From Pyrocephalus nanus (taxonomy: Eukaryota > Chordata > Aves > Passeriformes > Tyrannidae): 64,000 bases of DNA. The stretch lies in the NCBI GenBank assembly GCA_038380795.1, contig CM076261.1, positions 12,468,556 to 12,532,555 on the forward strand, written 5' to 3'. The notes under the pieces were generated by a model. It saw only the letters and a program-made list of their open reading frames with translations, did not search any database and was not told the DNA's origin. Shown piece after piece: positions 48,906 to 63,354 of the stretch. Each line of letters starts with the position of its first letter. Within the stretch, counting starts at the first letter, position 1. Position numbers and translations under genes: made by a program.

Positions 48906-51900
48906 TACTAGCTGACTCTTCTGTGAGTTGACGATACAAGCGTTAACCACAATAACAATTCCATATTGATAGCCTTTATTCCATTAGAATCTGCTAAATT
49001 TAACAAAAAGAAAGATAATTTTTTCTTTTCCAAATAGTTTTTCAGAATATCAGGCATATCTACTTCCACTTTTATTAAACAAGTTTTATTTTAACCTTTT
49101 CCTGTACGTATAGTAAACAAGAACATATGGACATTTAAGGTAACATGCTATCAGGAAAAACTTCTAGTGCAAATATAGATTTTTGTCGTCCTTAAAATGT
49201 TTTTACAATGAAGTTTGTATTATTTTTATTTAAATACCACTTTCTTCTTGTATTCCTGTAAACTCTTGGTGTTCATCCTCTTTGATGATTTTCTCTTCAC
49301 TAGCTTCCTTGTTCTTACTCTTCACTTCTTTCTCCACTTTAAATCTTCCACTCCCCTTAACTCAGTGAGTTAGTGCTAATTGAAAAAAGAACATTAATCT
49401 CAGAATTTTGTAAGGGCTTCTTTAATGTCAAAGATTTTCCTGCATCCCCAAACAAAGAGATATTTATTGCAGTTACAATTATGTTTGCTAAGTTTTCTAT
49501 ATGACTAAAAAAATAGGCAAATTAGCTTTTAAATAACACTTTTACTGTTAATAATAGTCCATTTCATTTGTAGATACCCTTATTTGGCTTTTTTTTGTGC
49601 ATAGTTAAAAACCCCATTTTCTTCCCCCTGTGTATTTTAATGAGGTATTAATAGGTTTGCAACAGAGGTTTACTTTTTATTTAATTTGGATAACATACAG
49701 GTGTATCAATATATAGGGACTATATTATTTTGGTATGAATTTCCTATTAAAGCTGCTAGAAACCATATTCACCTTTCCTTTGAAAAAGCAGGTCTCTAAG
49801 CAAAAGATGCTTTTGCTCCTATTCCCTTATTAATCCAAACAATAATCTTTAATTGAATGGTTTATTGTGGAAATGATCCTTCCTGAACAGCTTGCTTCTC
49901 TACTCATGCTGATTTGAGTAATCTAGGTCTTATTTACTTCAAGTTAAATGAGGCTCTGTTTATGCCAAATCCATTCTTATTTAATGTCAATCACATTACT
50001 GGAGGAATTAGGGAGGAAATGCCAGGAAGTTCCTATTGTTTTTATTATTTTTTAAAATGTATTTTCAGTTGACTTGAAGGTTTCTCCATAATTTCTGTAG
50101 GTACCCATGCTGGCAAAATGATGCCAACTATCCTTCTATCTGAAGGACAATATTCAAAAGAATGTATGCAGAAAGAGTCAGGCTGAGTAACCACCATTTA
50201 TACAATTAATATCTTCACTTTTATTGGGACTACTCATTGTCCTACAGTGAGTGGACACTAAAAGAAAAAAATTGAGGTTCTTCTCTATGCATTTAAGTGA
50301 TTTCTAGGATATAACAGATGGTACTTCGTGATTTATTTTATGTGACCACTCTAATAACTTTAGAATCCTGGTGAAGTTGACAATAGGAATTATTTCTTAA
50401 GTTCTTTTACCTCAGAGAAGACTTAGTGAAGTTGGAGTCAACACAGTATTAAATCTCACAAAGGAGTCCTTAAGCTGTTGATATAATATAAATGTCCAAG
50501 TAGCAATCTATTTGTGAAGAATATCCTTAAAAGATTTAATTATAGAAGAGATGGCTTCCAAAACTGTTCTGATAAAAATGAGAACATCTCTGCACAACAG
50601 AATTGTTAATTCTGATGCAACTATCAGAGTAGTTGAACAAGTCAAAGGGATATGCTCTGACCCAGAGAAAACAAAATACTCATCAACATTCTTACTTGTC
50701 TGCTTATGTGGGTGGGAAAATCACTTGTTTCCAGATTGAGTAGTGTTTTGAAGAAAAATTGTTTTGTGTTCTAATAAGCACTGGAATGTTTTATGTCATC
50801 ATCTAAGACAAAGTTTCAGATATCTGTGATTAATTTTCCCAGCTCCCAGTGTTATGAAATTTCTTTTTTGAAAGTAGGTCATGTTTTGAGTAAGGAAATA
50901 TCGTAAATTATTTCAACTCTAATAAGACAATTCCTGATCTTGCATACTATAAAACATATGGTTTTAGGATACTGTCAAGAATTTTAAAAACCTGAAGAAT
51001 TTCTCAGTGTATAAGCAGGGATTAGAAACTTTTATGGATATGCCAATACATCTTCACACACTGAAAAAAAAAAGAAATAATCCATCTCAGTCTTGTTTTG
51101 TTAGTAAACAAAAAAAACCTGTAAATGAAAGTGAAGCTATCCAATTCAAAGTATCTTTTTAACTGAGTAACGTAGAAGAAGTTGTTCAAAATGTGGTATA
51201 AACTCTAGAAAATAAAATTGCCATGATTTTTGTCTAAATAATGAAGCTTCTCTACATTTAAGTGACTTCTATTGTTTGGATTGATAGGTTTTAACATTGC
51301 TTTTGAACTTTTACTTGTTCAGTAAAGTGCTCTTGAGACTGGGTAAATCTGTCTTCAGTTGCCTTTTTCAACTTCCTTTTGAGTCTGAAAGAAGCATAGC
51401 TGACTTGATCTGTAGCCCAATCTGAAAAATGTGAGAAAACACCCCTACAGATCTGTGAAGTCCTCAGTGCCATTTGGAGGTAGCTGAGCCTCCTCAGCTA
51501 TACCCAATAGGAACTTACAGTGATTCTCATAAAGAGATTAATTTCACTTTTAGACATAAATAAATAAAACAGTAAATAGTAGGATGCTAATATTATCAAT
51601 GACTGGGAAAGGAATTTAACTACTGAGAATGCAACATGGTACAATTGTCTTTGGTCTGAATAGGGTATTGTAAGCTTATTTATAGCTTACTTGCAAATAT
51701 TGATGTTTAATATATCTTAAATTGTTTAACCCTGGATGAAAATGACCAGCTGACTGAGATGTTTTTAGATTCCTTGTCTTCTTTGACTTTTAACTTACAA
51801 CTTTAATGCCTGCAAAGTTTAAAGTCTTCTAAAACCAATTATGAATTACATGCTGAAAGGCAGGTGCTAACCTTGTGGAGGATGCAAGTCTTCAGTATTA

Positions 51901-54776
51901 TTTCCCTACATTTCTGGAGTCTTCCCTCTTTCTGAAAAGCTCAGAGCAAATCTATGAAAGATACTCTTCTATGTCATGTTGAAGGGCTGTCTGTCAGTTT
52001 AAGCAAGATAGTGCATGTGTGTGCTGACTGAGCTGCATATCCTGTAATAACACACTGACAATTTGGATTGTGTGGAGTCTTGTCAGATTCCCTGTTGCTG
52101 ACTGACAGCTGGCTCTGTTGTAACTGAGCTGAGTGGTGCAAGAAGCTACCTTGCTTAGCCTCCTTGTTCCCAGTAAAGGGGCTATGATGCTTTTAGCACT
52201 GCAGTTCATTTCAGTGTGGGTTAAAAAACGTTTGTCACGTTAACACTCAGTGAAACTAACTTACCCTGCTTTCTGTGGAAACAGAGGAGTAAGACTCATG
52301 CACTTGATTATTCTCCTCCTTAGCTGTGGAACTTCTAAAACCCAAAACCAAACCATACAAAAACCCAGATACCATTTTAATATGATTAAGAACAAATCTC
52401 ATTGTGCCCGAAGAATAAGATACCTGTAGGTGTTTTCATAAATCCCACAGAGTTCACTTGCATCTTTAGCCATAAAAAGGTGTGTTTCAGTATAGTGAAA
52501 TAGTATTAACTAATATGAACACTATTCTTCTGAAGCAATATCTGTTTCAAGTTTGAGTACAAATACCATTGTTTTAAAGAAACCTCTCTATGGTATTCAG
52601 GAGATTCCTATTAGACCAGACATTTAACTGATAGGAATTAACTTGTATGAATTAATCATAGTCTTACTTTAAATACACTCTGAATTTTTTATCAATTGAA
52701 GTTATTATTCAGATTAATATTCATAACTTGTCTTTCCTAATAATCATACAGAGCATCATTCAGGCAATATAATACATAAGTATACCAATCTCCACATAGA
52801 ATCAATGAGACTAGATTGGAATTTAGGGGACCTGGGTACTTGTTTAGTTCAGAAGTTTACCATAGGTTTTGCAGACCTGCTTGTAAGTTGGTTACCCTGA
52901 AAAGATCTAAAAATTTGAGAATTCATACTTATCCTAATTACCTAGGAAATTTATTTTGCCTCTTTTTTTCATTGATCATATCCTAATAAAAGGTTATAAG
53001 CAATCCCAAAGTGGAGCTAGCCAAGAAAACTGTTGTGTCTCAAAAGCAATAGCATCATAATTAAATCAGATTATGCTTGGTTTATCTTCTGCTTAATACT
53101 TAGTTCTGTTTGAGATTGTCTGGGAAAATTGATCATTTCATACACACTTCTCTCCCTCCCTATATAATCTGATTATACAATGTATTTTTTCATGTGTAGT
53201 GACTGAGGAATGAGTATCAATTCTACAAACTCAAATGTATAAAAATTATAGTTGATATATTAAGAAGGTTTGTAATCAAATGAAACATTCTTGAGGAAAT
53301 GAAGTTACTATAAATTATATTTAAATCAGTACTTCAGAGCTTCTTTTGGCTTTGTGGGTAGTAAATGACAACATCTCTATGTAAAAATATTTATGTTACT
53401 CATATTTAACCCTAAGGATTTGAATACAACTTCAAAGACGAGAGGAAATATCAGTATTGTCTCTGTAAAAGATCTGAAAGATATTGCAAGGATATGTAAT
53501 AACTTGTATTAACGAGTAGATCTAAATCAGAATAAGTATATAATCTGGTTCTCATCCTGAAGAAATAGTATCCAAACTGGTTAGAGTGTATTCAAAGTGG
53601 CAGCCAAAAAATGGAAAGAAAGGGTAACATCTGTTTACATTTACTGGAATCTGACTACCTTCCAAGTTGTCTTTCATATGAATGTGTATGTTTACAGTAT
53701 TTATATATAGTATGTACACGATGTATATAGTCTGTATAAAATTATATGAGATATTATATTCCTGTGTTTTAAAACTAATGTAAACAGTGAAAAGGATTTT
53801 ACTTTAAAGTGAATATTGAGACATGGGGAGAAAATGGTAAAAGTGAAAAAGGAAAAACAGTACATAGGACCACAGGGAAGTGGACCAAGTTCTTTTCTGG
53901 TGCATCTGTTTTCAAAGAGAACTACAGCATTTCATTTTGAGAAAGAACCTTTAAGACCAGCCACCACTGGTGACAATATTATAAGATATGCTGTGAAAGA
54001 ATTCTTTTCCTAATTTACTGCTTTTAGTTATTGGCACCTTTTGTCTTATTGCAACTCAGTAGAACAAATTCTCTTTACCTAGGGGTGGTTTTGTTCAGTG
54101 GAAAGAAAAAAATGATCAGTCTTAAAAGCTTTTAGCCATGATGGTTTTACCACTTCTGTGGTCAAGTTCTTCTATTGGCACAGAAAGTTGCCACTATATT
54201 TTACAGAAGCAACTCACAGATTGAGAGAAATATATAATATCTCATGGTTAGATGAATTATAGTATAGGTATTCATTTCAATAAAAACATCAGTCCAAATA
54301 TAAAATTTTTTATGGGGAAGCAAATGTTCATTTCAAGTCACTAATTGTTGCTATTACGGTCATATTTTTTCTGGATTGTTCCCACCTGTGCATAGAACTG
54401 ACCTTCAGCCTGGGAATTATCTGGAAATACTTGATTATCTTGTTCACCCTTTTCTTTTACACACACTGCTCTCATGTTCTCAGTGTCTGTTGGCAGAATA
54501 GATTTATGGGGATAAAGCCTTCTTTCTTCTTTTTCCATGTGCCTTACAGCTGGTTCTTGACAACATTGCTGCTTCTAAGGCAGTTCAGTGTTGCCCCAAA
54601 ACAGCTGTATTTCTTATGGCCCTTCTCCACTTACATGGTGTTTTGTGAACCATTTGGCTAAAGGTTTTATACATTCTGAGATTCACAATTCATGATCCTA
54701 ATTTCATCTCAATTCCTAGTTGTTATGGCAACAACTGGGAGTAACAGGCAGAGATCCTCAGAAATCACACTGCTTA
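48906..54776. other. Intergenic AT-rich sequence, no gene recognised
   Basis: Open frames do not exceed about 70 codons and none looks protein-like. The stretch 53690-53760 is a TA-rich near-repeat (TATATAGTATG, TGTATATAGTCTG). Confidence 0.65.
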
Positions 54777-54865
54777 GAGAATCATGGTATGGCTGAGGTT
54801 AGGGGGAGACCTCTGAGATCATCTGATCCATCCGCCTTTCTCAGAGCATCTTACTCAAGACTTCT
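54777..54865 (-). mobile_element. Short CR1 3' tip
   Basis: AGAGAATCATGGTATGGCTG followed by AGACCTCTGAGATCATCTGA and a TCTCAGAGC block matches only the terminal ~80 bp of CR1. The boundary on the right is approximate. Confidence 0.75.
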
Positions 54866-57429
54866 ACATAGCATGCCTTAGATTCAAAAGAATTTTTGTT
54901 ACACTAGAGATTTTATTTTCTTTAAAATAAGCAGAACTACTTCCATTTGGAATATTAAATCTTATTTCAAAGGAGTGAGTTATGGGAAAGGATATCAAGT
55001 GAGAATAAACTGTCAATGGGACTGTCATGGGCACACTGAGGGAAGGTGGTTTTTTTTTTTAACTTTAAAAGAGGCTACTTCATGTTTCTTTTTGTAAAAT
55101 TATAAATTATAGATATGTACTTTTAACCTACATGTCTTCATGTGAATTATTAAAACCTTCAGGAGAAGCAAACTACTGTTAATAATAGAAAGAATTCTTC
55201 CTCTGGAGTCAGAGAATTTTTGTTTATTACAATGAATACTGGAATATAAGGTAGCAGTATACTAAGTGCTGTTGTATAGTGTCAAATGCTTATTACAGCA
55301 TCTTTTCCTTTGGTTTCTGGGTAGTCTGACTAAATCAGAAAAAAGATTAAGCCATTTCTGAGTCCTTTTTTCACTTATTACTCCCTCTGTGGTTTATTGC
55401 CTTTCAATCATATCTTAACTAGCTCATCCTTTACCTCTTCACCTGGGAATTTAGTTATACATGGGCAGCTAATATAATAATGCACTTTCTGGGGGTACTT
55501 CAGAAACACCTTGTCTGTCACAAAGTTTTATATGATAGTAAAATGCAATTTTCCCTGCAGAAATGCCACTTTCCTGAAGTTACCTTCTGGTATTAAAATT
55601 TTTAGGCCTGATACAGTAGTTAACAAATCTTATTTATGGATTTTTCAATAGAGGGACAAATTGAAATGTGGGTCTCTTTTTTTGCCTTGTCTCTCTCTGT
55701 TTTTCCCTCTCATCATTTAGTGTTGATCAACTCAAACATGAGGTCTGACTCTTTACTCCATTTTTGCATAATTCTACTATCAAGGGCTTACTTATATATG
55801 ATCCTCCTCTTTTTACTGCCTCTGGAGTTTTTAACCTCTCCTGAGATTTTATTTATGTGTTTATTTTCAAGGCAAAGGTATTAAACATAAAAACCTATAA
55901 ACATAATGAAATAATGAGAAAAATAGTGACATTCAGTTTTCCCAAGATTATATATTTGGTCAGACCTATAGGAAACGTAAAAGACTACTCAGCACTTCTC
56001 TCTTTACTGCTTCCTCTATAATAGTCTAAATATTTTGGTTTTTTTCTCTTGCAATTCTATCATCTTTTTTATAAAAATTTGAGTTTTAATCCTGTCCTTT
56101 AGGAACTTTGAAAATTAAAGAACTTGGAAATTAAGATTTAGGCCTCACCTTGTCTCTTACACTTCAAAAAGTCAGGCTTAGGATACTTTACAGAAGTAAG
56201 ATACGGTTGCATAATTCTAATCTTGTGTATCAGGGTATTAATGAATTGTGATTTCATTTGATCTCATGAATGCATTTAAGAATCCATACTGTCCAAATTG
56301 ATGTGGTAAGAAAACCATCTAAAATTTCATATTTGGACAAAAAAAAAAAACCACCCTCCCTGAAACAAAATGTCGGAAACCCAAAACATTTATCTTTGGG
56401 AAGTTAGAAACGTAATTTTATGTTTTATTAATTTCATAGCATAAGTGTTTTTAAAAGGAAGCTGGAGGTGTATAAATAGGAGGAAAAAATTATCACAGAA
56501 CTCCCAACAGGAAATAAATAATTTGCATTATTTGTCTCTTTGGGACATTTTTTGTCTTATTTTTAGTTATGACACATGTAAGGAGTACAATGTTTGGAAA
56601 CAACATAAACAGCTTAAAAATATACCATATGGTTTGATATTTTTATGATTTATAACTGTGGAAAAAAATAGAATCATCTTTGGCTGTGCACTGTAAAGAC
56701 TTGAAATCACTATCTTTTCATTTTCATATGGAAGCATGATAATCTGGATATGATAATCTGTATGGTCTGTTTGGATCTTCCAAATTTACAGTACAGTGTA
56801 CTTTGTAAATTAAAATTTATTTTATGAGCTTATGACCTCATTAGAAAAAACATGAAAAAAAATAAAATACTCTGCTCAGAAAACCCCACCAAATCATTCA
56901 AAGACATCAAACAATAGTGGAATCATCTTTGTACAGATTGGTCCAACACATGAACTCACTAATTCATTTTTTCACTGATTCACAAACTCTCTAACTTATG
57001 AGTTCTCTAAATCATATTTTCTCAAATTAGTTACCAAACAGTTGGTGAGAGTGCTCATTTTTCCTTCTCCGTCATGGTGTGTGTGCCCCTAATATCACAC
57101 TGACAAGCACAAAAGTCTCAGAAGTCTGCCTGCTGTTGGATCTACTTCAAAAACTTCAGGGATAAGCTTGGGCATTTACACTTTCCAGCTCAGAAGTTTA
57201 GTCTAGAGCATTTCCATGAGTTAGAAGATTCTGAAGAAACTGTCAGAAGATGCAGGAGATGATGGCTGCAGTTGTTAGCCCTTATCTCTCCCCATCCACT
57301 GTATTCTGTGTACATGCTGCTCTCACATTGACCTGATGACACTGCTCTCAGCAAATGTCAGACCTAACCATGAGCTGTGTGATCATTATTACCATTTTTT
57401 TACTTCTTTTTCCTTTAAGCATTTTCCAA
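54866..57429. other. Intergenic AT-rich sequence, no gene recognised
   Basis: No gene or repeat family was recognised. The right part may include further unrecognisable retroviral sequence continuous with the ERVL fossil. Confidence 0.6.
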
Positions 57430-59600
57430 GTCATTCTGATTAACCTCAGTTTCTCTTAATACCGATAATTTATTTGCTAGGGTTTCAGTAACAAATTAAT
57501 TGAATTCATATACCAATTACAACTGACGGAGTTTGAATAATATCTCTTTTACTTCTATGCCCTATGGGTCAATAACTTTGTAGCCACCACCACAGAGATG
57601 GTCACTATGGTCAGTACTGGTTTTCTGCCATGCAGGAGTGTATACATTGGTAAGGTTCAGTGTATGATCATTGTCATTAATTTTGGAACCATAATCATAG
57701 GCTCTTGTCCATCATGCAATTTCATTAAGTGAAAGGAACTTTTGTTAGCAAGTTGTCTGGATTGTTTTTTAAGATATGCAATCAGGAATAGATGGTAGCC
57801 TAATTTTTGTCCATTTACCTTGACTTGCACAGTGAATTATTGAGTGTTTATGAAAAAATAGACATGCATTGTTTTCTCATTGTGTACAGTTGCTATATTT
57901 TTTGGGGTCCACTAGTGCATAATTACTTGCCTTACACGCTAATAGTGCCCATTTCACTGTTGTTGTCACAGCCACGTACAGCTTCAAGTCCAGTGTTACT
58001 ACATATAGTTAAATTCAGGTTAACTTTAGAATTTAGGATTCATGTAAGATTATCACCCACTAAGATTATCACTTACTGTCAATACTTGCACTTGTGGTGC
58101 TGTAGATGATATTCCTTCTATAACTGGTTTCAAAGTTGAGTTATGATGAATTTGCGATATGCTATGACTGAGTTATGACTGAGTTGCGCCATGGGCAATG
58201 TTAAAAGGCAGGATCTGTTAGAGACAATTTTTGGGTATATGTTCCAATTAATAGTGTTGTCACAGTGATGTGGTAAGGACAGTCAGGTTATGGACATAAT
58301 CCAAACCTCAGTTGTAGTTAACTTGTTCCCTTTTTCATTGTAAAAGAAGAGGCTTCATAACCCTTGAGGTGGATGTTTAACTGTAATATTATTTTTTACT
58401 TCTGTTTGAACAAGAATTTGAGTAGCTACTGATATGAATCACTTATCTATGGTTCTTCTTGTGGGGGTTTATCGCTTGTGTAGCCAAGTTAAACGTTCTC
58501 ACAGATAGGATCCCCACATAGAGTATTAGTAGATTCATTCTTGTGTAGCTGCTGGTTTAGTAGTTCATTTCATCCATCTACTGTCGTGCTATTTTGGGCT
58601 GGATGCAATAGGCAGAAAATCTGTTATACAGCATTTGAAACACACCAAGCTTGTCCTACTTTATTCTTAAAATGCTATCCATTATAAGATTGTATTTCTC
58701 CAGATAATGGAAAAGTAGCAAACCACTAGCTTAAAGCAGTAGCGGTTGTGAGGCCAGTGGTAGCTTAGGCAGGGAACACATTCCCTACACCACTATTTCT
58801 GCTCCTGTAAGGATGTGTTTCCACCATCCAGGTGTCTGTTCTAAAGGATCAATACACACATGAGAAGTTTCCCAGATTAATTTACCTTCCCTGACATTGG
58901 TAGAATGTTTGTGATGTGATGTACCATTGTTTGACAAAAAAATGGCATGAATATACAATTTGTTTTGCCAGAACTTTTGCCACTGGGCATCCTTTCCTGT
59001 TGAAAAGATCTTGATAGCCTGTTGAAATAAATTTTAAATCCCAGCCATTCTTGTAACCAGGTAATTATTCTGCCTCAAAGTTTTGTATAAAATTTTTCTA
59101 CTCAAATGATCAGCTACTTGATTCTCTGTTGCCAGGATTTTTAGGGATTAGATAACTAGATACATTTTTATGGATATGTTCTTAGATTGAGCTTTATTGT
59201 AAATCACTTTCCAGAGTGGTGTTTTTTTTCTGCCATAAATTTCAGTCATTTACTTAGCAATGTTTTTTCATCCTGTTCTCTAGCCACTGGTTGGAACCCT
59301 TAAGGGTTACTAATCAAAACCAGCTTTACAACAGGAACAGCCATGCATAATTTGATCTCCTTTTCTTGAATTGATAGCTTGGTAGTTGGCAGCTCTTAGC
59401 AAAGAGCCAAGCTTTCAGAGAGTGAGAGTCAGTCACTCCCTCTGTTTTTCCCATAGTGACCCTGTCACCCTTGGCCATTTTCTCTAAGCCTTTGTTGGGG
59501 TTTTTTGGTTGAATGGTGAACTGCAGCAATACTATGGAAAATTCTGACTCTCTAGGAGAACTTACAAAAGATGGCGTACAGTTTCTATATTTCATTTTGT
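57430..59600 (-). pseudogene. Decayed ERVL-type (class III) endogenous retrovirus pol fragment
   Basis: Conceptual translation of the minus strand in shifting frames shows, from 59.6 towards 57.4 kb, three successive parts. First comes a region like the end of RNase H (an N-Q-V-A-D-H-L-S-R string near 59.1 kb). Next is a region like the integrase core, with its G-x-H-F and H-P-A-Q-N type landmarks, near 58.75-58.6 kb. Last is a downstream part with a V-K-V-N-G string near 57.8 kb, resembling the post-integrase part of ERVL pol. Every part is broken by several stops and frameshifts, so nothing is expressible. No reverse transcriptase active site, gag or flanking LTR was recognised. The assignment rests on recalled family motifs and the ends are approximate. 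Confidence 0.6.
58163..58184 (+). repeat. Tandem 11-mer pair within the ERV fossil
   Basis: TATGACTGAGT is repeated twice head to tail, a small local duplication. Confidence 0.9.
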
Positions 59601-62600
59601 CCTATTAAATTTAGAGATTAGATTAAAAAAAAAAAACCTGGCAGACTCTGTAGCAGACATTTTCTGTAAAGACAGAATGCCTTTAAAAATGTTTGTATGA
59701 GGTCTTAATAATTAAGTGGTATGTAACTAAGGATTAAGTCATGCAACTACTAAAAAGGTGTTGAAAAATTATCCTCAAGCTGCTGCCCTAGCTACTGAAC
59801 TGACTGAAAAAGCTGAGTTCAGTGAGCAGGTATTAAGATGAGGAAAGTACAATACTTCTTTCCTCTCATGGTGATTTTGTTAACTGTGCTACCAAGTATT
59901 AATATGGTAGCACAGTCTGTTTGCCTATAACAATAGCTGGCAATAATAAATCAATAGCTCTTCTTTTTCTTACTGGTGTTCAGGATCATTAAATAAATAA
60001 GGAGAGGTTTCAATACAATGAAATGTGGTTTAGAATTATGTTCCTTGTCTTGTTCACCAAATGTCTGTCTTTTATTGTTCTCTGAGAACTGTCAGCGTTC
60101 TCAAATACTGTCTCCACCCCTCTCATGTGATACAAGAAATGTTGCTTCACATATTTTTTCATACTTATTTTATTCAGTTAAGAAAATCTACTCTAAGAGG
60201 GAATTTGTGTTCCTTCCTATCCTTCAGTTGTTAAAAATGGAACTATCAGAAAGCTTCACTGAACAGAAACCCCCCACTTTCATCCAATTCTTTAAGTTTG
60301 TCTTATCTTTCCATTAAATTATCTTTTATTAAGTTATTGTGCTCACTGAGCTCTGTTTGCTGTGCTAGCTAGTCTGGTGCCACAAACTCAAACTAGCAAC
60401 TTTAAAACTAGCTGCATACAGGTTTCTTTTTGTCAGTTTTCAGACTTCAGAAATTATGAAATTTCTCCCCTGGAACATATATGGATATTTTATAGATGAG
60501 ACCTTTCTGAGTTCAATGTAGATATATGAAGTTTTACAATGAAATACTTTTCTATGAGCTGAGTACCAGAGAAGAGAGGGAGTTTTTTTAAAATATCACG
60601 ATAACTACGGGGATCATTAAAGATTCAGTATCAACTGATTCAGTATTAAACACTCTTCAGTTGGACTAGTTTTTAATATTATTGCACTAGTGCAATATTT
60701 TTTAAGAACATGAAAGAGCAGATTAGTATGAAGTGCAAAGAAAATAAAATAAAAAGGCACATCCTAACCATCCCATCAGAAAAGTGAGATTTTTGACCAT
60801 TTCAGAACTTTTACAAGATCAACACATTTTTCTAATTTTTAAATCTTTTTTCCTTTCAAGAAAAATATTTTAGACTACTTCTTTAAAAACAGATATGAGC
60901 ACATATCTTAATAATTCATAGTTTTAAGAGAATTCCTGTTACCAACAAATATTTCTATTATTTTGTGTTTTAATCCTGAGTCAGCCAGCCACTGAAATGG
61001 GTTATGTTGAGATATGTGTCTTGTAATGAAAAAAATATATCATTTTACATCTTGTAATATTAAAGGGGATTTCTACAAAACAGTTTTTAGATTTCTGAAA
61101 AGCACATAGGGAAGTTAAGACTCATAGAAACATCTCATTTTCCTTATCACCTTGGACTAAACCAGCACTTCTGTTTTCTGGAGAAGGAACAACTTTTTTT
61201 TAATTCTTAATTTTTTGGGAATTTTAGGTACAGAGTTGGAATCATCTATCCATGATGAAAAGTGCAGTCAAAGTTCAGCCTGTCATAAAACTATTAGAAG
61301 GCTAAGAGACTATTAGCTTGTACAAGCTTACTTCAAATATTACTACTGTAAGTTTGATTTGACTGGCAGTGTCCAGCCTCAATAGCACTTGAGCCATCAC
61401 AGTGGAGATGAGCAAGAATTCATGACAAGTGGCTCTTTTTTTCAGTCGGTTACAGTTAAATCGCTTTACGCCCACAATGAAACCATAGCAAGAAGATATT
61501 CTGATTCATGAAGATTTCTCAGGTCTTTCACAGTTTCAGCTAAAGGAAAATATTCCTATTCTTATCTCTCCAAAGATTTGTAAACAGTGCATTCCCCAAG
61601 TTTTCCCTTCTTTTAGTGAATATGCAAAGCTGCTAATCAAATCCATTAAAAAATCTACTGATTATGAAGAGTGTAATGAACATTTCTGTAGATATAGATA
61701 GTTTGGGACAGAAGAAAAATTAAGAAAAAATTTAAAACCTCAAAAGCTTAAACTATTTCATTATATGTTTATTACATTATGTAATATATTTATATATCTT
61801 ATTATATATATAAAATTTACTATAATTTGTTTGTTTGTTTCATTAAAGTTTTAGGAAACAAAGGCTTTACCACAACCCAGAAGTTAAATTAACAGCTTAC
61901 TGCAAGAGTTTAATATTTAGTTATTTTGGCTCTACTGAGCTTTACACAAAATTGTGGGTGGCAATATCTTTGTATTTTGGATAAGGCATATTCAAATTAA
62001 GCAGCTGGAAGTGGGTCAAGAAACAAACAAAAAAAGACTTAACCTTGATGAGGCTTTGGCAGCAGCTGTGTTACATCCGTGTAGTGTTGCTGTGGGAGTT
62101 GGTGCTGAAGGGAGTTTGGAGTGCTTTACTGTCTTTTTCCTTCTCTCATATCCATACTTCACTACAACAGTTCTCCATAAGCTTCTAACAAGTTGTAAAT
62201 AAATACCCTGGAAATCATGAAAAGTTTAAAACAGCTGGAAAACTGGAACAAAACCTGCAATAACATCTATTTAGCTGAAGTGAAGCATGACTGAATCTCA
62301 GTGCCAAAACTATCTACTCTTAAGAATTTTGTTTGCAGCATTGACCTTCTACATTTCAAATACAGGTGTGAACACTAATTGCTGTAACAGATAAACATGA
62401 TTTTTTTTTCTACTTTAAACAACTTAGTCTTCTGTTGAAATAGCAAGATTTTTAGGTTTGTTTGTTTATTTGTTTGTATTTTGTTCATTGTTTGGTTTTT
62501 TTGTTGGTTTTTAAGATAAACAAGAGGGGAAAAAACAAGGAAGTATAAGTGACTAGCCTCTACAGACTGTCCACATCAGCATTTTCTCAGCACAGGAGAG

Positions 62601-63354
62601 GGAAAGCAATTTCTGAGATACTGTTTTTCCTCTGGCCAAATGAGTAATAAAAATTGAAAATATAAATAATGAATAGAAAAGTAATAAGATTTGCTAGCAG
62701 AGTCATATCATCACGAGGTAGGCCATACAGTACAGTAAGATAGTGCTGCACTTTCAAGATTATTGTAAGAATATACTACTGCTTGTAAGTCTTATGGAAT
62801 GTAGACAACAAAAGAAAGCCCCCTTTAAAAATACTTGATTTTTCTCATGAAACAAAGAAAACCCAGAGGTTGGGGAGGGGGGGGGTGTTTGATCACATTT
62901 TTTCTTAGGTATGCAAATTACAAAGTAAGTGATCCTAGTATGAAATTCCACAGTTTGGGGAAGAAAGCAAATGAATTTTGTTTGTAGTTTGTAGTTTAAT
63001 TTCCTCTTACTAGATATTTAAAATATATATTGATTCAATTTAATCTTGTCTTGAACGAAGAAAGCTTTTGTCTGGTTTCTTTCGATTCAAAAAATTTCTG
63101 ACAGCACAATGATTATTTAATGACACTTCCTTTGCTAGCAACTCCTAGCCAAGTAATAAGTATGTCTGTTTATGCTGTACTAGAAAAGTATTACATAAAA
63201 GATATTTTAATAGCTGTTTCTTGTTGATTAAGCACATTTCTAAAACATGAACAGCATTATTAAAATTAACTCATTATTATAGCAGTAAAAAAACCCTACT
63301 GTTATTCATGTAATCTGAGTAACGCTAAATTATTGTCTGTCTTTCTCTTTTTAG
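59601..63354. other. AT-rich sequence upstream of the CCDC102B coding exon, no gene recognised
   Basis: It is most likely the last 5'-UTR intron of CCDC102B. It contains a TA-rich stretch (61760-61815) and a GTTT tract (62457-62511). No convincing exon was found. Confidence 0.65.
62457..62511 (+). repeat. T/G low-complexity (GTTT)n tract
   Basis: GTTTGTTTGTTTATTTGTTTG and related units, similar to the tracts at 20.2 and 22.3 kb. Confidence 0.85.

Noticed and set aside
48703..48939. 78-codon minus-strand open frame
   Set aside because: CR1 3' sequence read in sense; truncated LINE, not a gene.
59326..59595. 89-codon minus-strand open frame as an independent gene
   Set aside because: Part of the decayed ERVL-type fossil, bounded by stops, with no independent gene features.
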